Below are positions 61,801-64,000 of a DNA stretch of 64,000 nt, in pieces (position 1 is the stretch's first letter; each line of letters begins with the position of its first letter). Position numbers and translations under genes: made by a program. Location of the stretch: NCBI GenBank assembly GCA_027625915.1, contig JANTQA010000033.1:2976001-3040000 (forward strand), read 5' to 3'. Below the pieces are notes generated by a model that was given only the letters and a program-made list of their open reading frames with translations, did not search any database and was not told where the DNA came from. This DNA comes from Anaeramoeba flamelloides (Eukaryota > Metamonada > Anaeramoebidae).

Positions 61801-64000
61801 TTCAAAATTTTCCACACAGTTAAAATGTTCCAAAGAATCCGGATTATACAATTTCATTCAAATTGGAAAATAATTTTGATTTTTGAAAAATATGAAAATC
61901 ATTTTTTCATCTTTTAGTTTTTTTTTTCATTTCATTTTTTGAATTAAGTAACTTGTTTCGTGAGATCAAAAATTTTTTCAACAATTGATATTATGTTAAA
62001 GTTGAGTTGTTCCAAATGGTAAGAACTCAAATAAAATTAATTGGTAGTTATTTAACCATTTGATCGATCAATATTCCTAATATAAATTAAACAAATTTAT
62101 CAAATGTATTTTTTTGTTTTGCTCTCTCCAAAATTTTTAACACACCCTTGATTTATTTGTATTGATAATTATTTATTTTTTGTTTTGTATTTATTGTAAT
62201 TTATAAAAAATTGTTAAGATTTCAATTAGTGAATGGTTCTAATTTGGTATTTCTTCTTGAATTGATTACATAAGTTTTTTTTTTCACAAATCGAATTTTG
62301 GTTTGTTAAAAATTTTGAATTGGGGTTTATATATATATATATAAGTAATTTTCACTGGGTATAAACTACAGGCAGTCCTTAATTAAACCCCGTCCAAAGT
62401 TATGAAGTTAAATACAGGGCTTATTGTTGTTAGATTTAATACAAATCTTCAATTTGTACTATATTACTTTGAAAAAGTAATAAGAATAAATTTAAAAAAA
62501 AAATGTTTTTAAAAAGTCAATAGAAACTTTCTTTTCAATTATTAGTCCTTTTTTTAATGAAACCCATAGTTTCTTAAGAAAGCAAAACTTTACTTTTTCA
62601 TGATTTAGAACTTTTCTTTGAAATTCTCTGTTAAATATAATAATCATAATAACACAAGTATGACAAATCTTGAATTTAAGATTTTTTGAGGGGTGTAATT
62701 ATTTAATATAGATATCTTAGTAGACTCACTATTAATGTGTCATTTGGATTTTTAAAATCCACACTATAAAGCTTTATCAAATTCTCACCGGTTGTGGGGA
62801 TTTGAATAAATTGGTATCAGACAATTATTTTGTCACGCCCGTGAATTAGAATAAAAAATAATTTAATTCAGGAGAAAAGTGTCTTACTTGATTAAAAATT
62901 GCTTGGGCACAATTCAAAATTGCATATAATTTCGAAGTGGGTGTTGTCGAATATTGGATAGATCTCATATAAGCAATTGCATCAACAAAGGGTATCAATT
63001 CTTTTGATTGTAACCTTTCTGGGATGTGTAGTTGTTCTTGTGCAATATTTTGGTATTTGATAAATTTGGAATTTAAAGTCTGATCAATCTCTTCTTCTCT
63101 TTGATGAATGTCCTGAATTAAAATTGAAATGATTTGTGGGAAAAGATAATTCTCAATGGACAAGAGTACTTCATGTTTGTGTGATTTATCCAATTTGTTT
63201 CTTTTTAAAATCCTTTTGACCGTTATATCAATAAAATTTCGAACGCTTTGCTTAACATCAAAGCTTCCTTCAATTCTCTTGCGGTTTTGATCGTCAACGA
63301 GGCCCATTTCAATTTCATTTTCAATTTCAATTTCGATTTCAATTTCATTTTTGTTTTCTGTTTCTTCTTCTTTTGTTTTTAGTATTTGGAGTTGTTGAAT
63401 ATTGTGAACCAGACTCTTAGCTTTTTGGTACTCCTTTGATTTTTTGTTTGAGATTAATTCAACAAAATATTTGCTTTTACTGCTTTCTTTAAAAGCAGAT
63501 GCCAAGTTTCTTCTTAATTGTGACAATTTGGAGAATTCTGTTTTGTCTGATAATTGAAGTGCACCGTTATCATCAATCGACAGTAATTCAGATTCCAATT
63601 TAATGATACTTCCTTGCAATTTAATCACGCTTTTATTTTTGTATACTTCGGTTAAGAGCTTGCTTGTGTTAAGTGCTTCGATTTCAAATTTTCCTGTTTG
63701 AATTTGTGTTACTTGTCTTTTTAAAAGTAAAATTTTGGCCTTTTGTAGTTGGATTTTTAATTCAATTAATTGTAGTCTTAATTCAGTAGGAACCTTGGGT
63801 AAAGCAGTTTCTTTTTTTTTTGTTTCTTTTTCTTTTTCTTGTTCTTGTTCTTTTTCTTTTTCTTTTTCTTGTTCTTTTTCTTTTTCTTTTTCTTGTTCTT
63901 TTTCTTTTTCTTGTTCTTGTTCTTTTTCATTTTCTTTTTTTATCATATCAATTTTGGGTTTTAATTTTTGTTTTGGATCTTTCTCTAACTTTGACAGCTC
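55835..64000 (-). CDS. VPS9-domain Rab-GEF (Rab5-type exchange factor), 5' end beyond window
   Basis: Exons, read leftward, are 64000(+)-62888, 60304-60207 and 56984-55835. Introns are 2583 and 3222 bp, GT-AG and phase-matched. Splicing rebuilds the VPS9 domain: 'TPTSKLYAILNCAQAIFNQ', then 'SADDFVDLLIYVVIKAGIPD', then 'SQLTYIKDFCDEALLSTELG' and 'GYYLVSLDLATTFIEK'. The Asp of the SADDF segment and the YYL…A..FIE end, both conserved in Rabex-5 and Vps9p, are present. The family loads GTP onto Rab5-type GTPases on early endosomes. The N-terminal part has (E/K/Q)n tracts encoded at 63780-63940, then a Leu-rich coiled coil. The C-terminus (about 250 residues after VPS9) is helical and I do not recognise it. 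The frame is open to the edge, so upstream domains may be missing. Confidence 0.93.
57187..57872 (+). mobile_element. TTTCAGTCAAAG-family element, copy in VPS9 intron
   Basis: Full-length and about 686 bp, but with degraded ends (TTTCTCAAAGTCGCCC on the left). Interior order is as in 54242-54924, for example 'TCAATTATTTTTTATAATTG', 'GTTGAGAAAAACAACAATAT' and 'TACTGGCATTTGAATAATAA'. It lies in the 3.2-kb intron. Confidence 0.75.
57900..58480 (+). repeat. Dispersed repeat of about 0.56 kb, copy 2
   Basis: Partner of 38860-39420, similar along its length. It follows directly after the TTTCAGTCAAAG element in the VPS9 intron. Confidence 0.72.
58890..59275 (+). repeat. Dispersed repeat, three-copy family, copy 2
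   Basis: Matches 25540-25880 and 61795-62155. This copy shares 'GGTTAAAGTTGAGTTGTTCC' with copy 3 more closely than with copy 1. Confidence 0.65.
59497..59625. repeat. Cluster of TTATAACA motifs
   Basis: About nine TTATAAC or TATAACA motifs in 130 bases, in direct and inverted orientation, within the VPS9 intron. It looks like a degenerate short tandem or foldback array. No function can be assigned. Confidence 0.55.
60640..60702. repeat. (AT)n / (GATATA)n microsatellite
   Basis: A pure AT run changes into TAGATATA and then AGATAT units. It lies in the 2.6-kb VPS9 intron, about 340 bases upstream of exon 60304-60207. Confidence 0.9.
60870..61060 (+). repeat. Dispersed repeat (partner at 21775-21960)
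   Basis: Shares 'GAATATTTTAAAAT', 'GTGGAAAGTA' and 'TTTTCGA.CATTTTCGAGGTAAA' with 21775-21960. In both loci a TTTCAGTCAAAG-family sequence in reverse orientation follows. Confidence 0.6.
61082..61776 (-). mobile_element. TTTCAGTCAAAG-family element, 695 bp, reverse copy
   Basis: The ends TTTCAGTGAAAGGGGCCC and GCGCCCCTTTGACTGAAA are inverted and well kept. Relative to 54242-54924 it is reversed throughout ('GAATAACATGTTTTTACCAA' read from the other strand). It is noncoding and lies in the VPS9 intron. Confidence 0.82.
61795..62155 (+). repeat. Dispersed repeat, three-copy family, copy 3
   Basis: Matches 58890-59275 and 25540-25880. It begins within 20 bases of the end of the preceding element. 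Farther right, 62215-62330 also matches 59760-59880 ('TATTTCTTCTTGAATTGATT'), so a longer stretch of intron may have been duplicated. Confidence 0.65.

Noticed and set aside
1-64000. CRISPR arrays, prokaryotic operons, rRNA and tRNA genes
   Set aside because: None seen. The repeats are inverted-end elements, microsatellites or coding tracts, without regular spacers, and all genes have eukaryotic structure except the intronless DUF302 gene.

Overview
The window is AT-rich eukaryotic nuclear DNA from a protist. It has canonical GT-AG introns, the standard code (TAA, TAG and TGA all end genes), proteins full of Asn, Lys, Glu and Gln runs, and a genome loaded with small inverted-repeat elements. 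The gene set (BEACH-WD40, CLU, VPS9 Rab-GEF, ERGIC-53-type lectin, Sec23-type zinc finger plus vWA) is ancient eukaryotic endomembrane and organelle machinery. The style (E/K/Q runs, introns up to 3.9 kb) would fit a free-living amoeba such as an Anaeramoeba-like or amoebozoan lineage. That placement is inference.

Layout. A plus-strand ERGIC-53/VIP36-like lectin occupies 2459-10288 in four exons. A possible terminal exon of an unknown minus-strand gene is at 10737-10860. An intronless DUF302 gene of bacterial type is at 14791-15177 (+). All later genes are on the minus strand. A Sec23-type zinc finger plus vWA protein (18047-23948) is split by a 3.9 kb intron. A CLU (clustered mitochondria) protein is at 26056-29795. 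A roughly 3,450-residue BEACH-WD40 protein is at 35237 to about 48089. A 242-residue protein I do not recognise is at 51207-52695. A VPS9-domain Rab-GEF is at 55835-64000 and runs off the right edge.

Reading frames that look separate are exons of single genes. Joining them at phase-matched splice sites rebuilds known motifs: the lectin signature across intron 1, the Sec23 zinc finger across 3.9 kb, the BEACH core across 2.4 kb, and the VPS9 domain across 2.6 and 3.2 kb.

The rest is repeat-rich. I see at least ten repeat families: hairpins and MITE-like elements with TA or TTAA at their ends, 0.5-0.7 kb elements with TTTCAGTCAAAG termini, and several dispersed families without clear ends. Many copies lie inside introns of intact genes. 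Two opposed copies of one 165-167 bp MITE bracket the unrecognised gene.

I found no CRISPR array, tRNA, rRNA, operon or prokaryotic defence locus. No single feature is a convincing new system. The best leads are the bracketed unknown gene, the DUF302 transfer candidate, the Sec23-zinc-finger/vWA protein and the TTAA-terminated element families.
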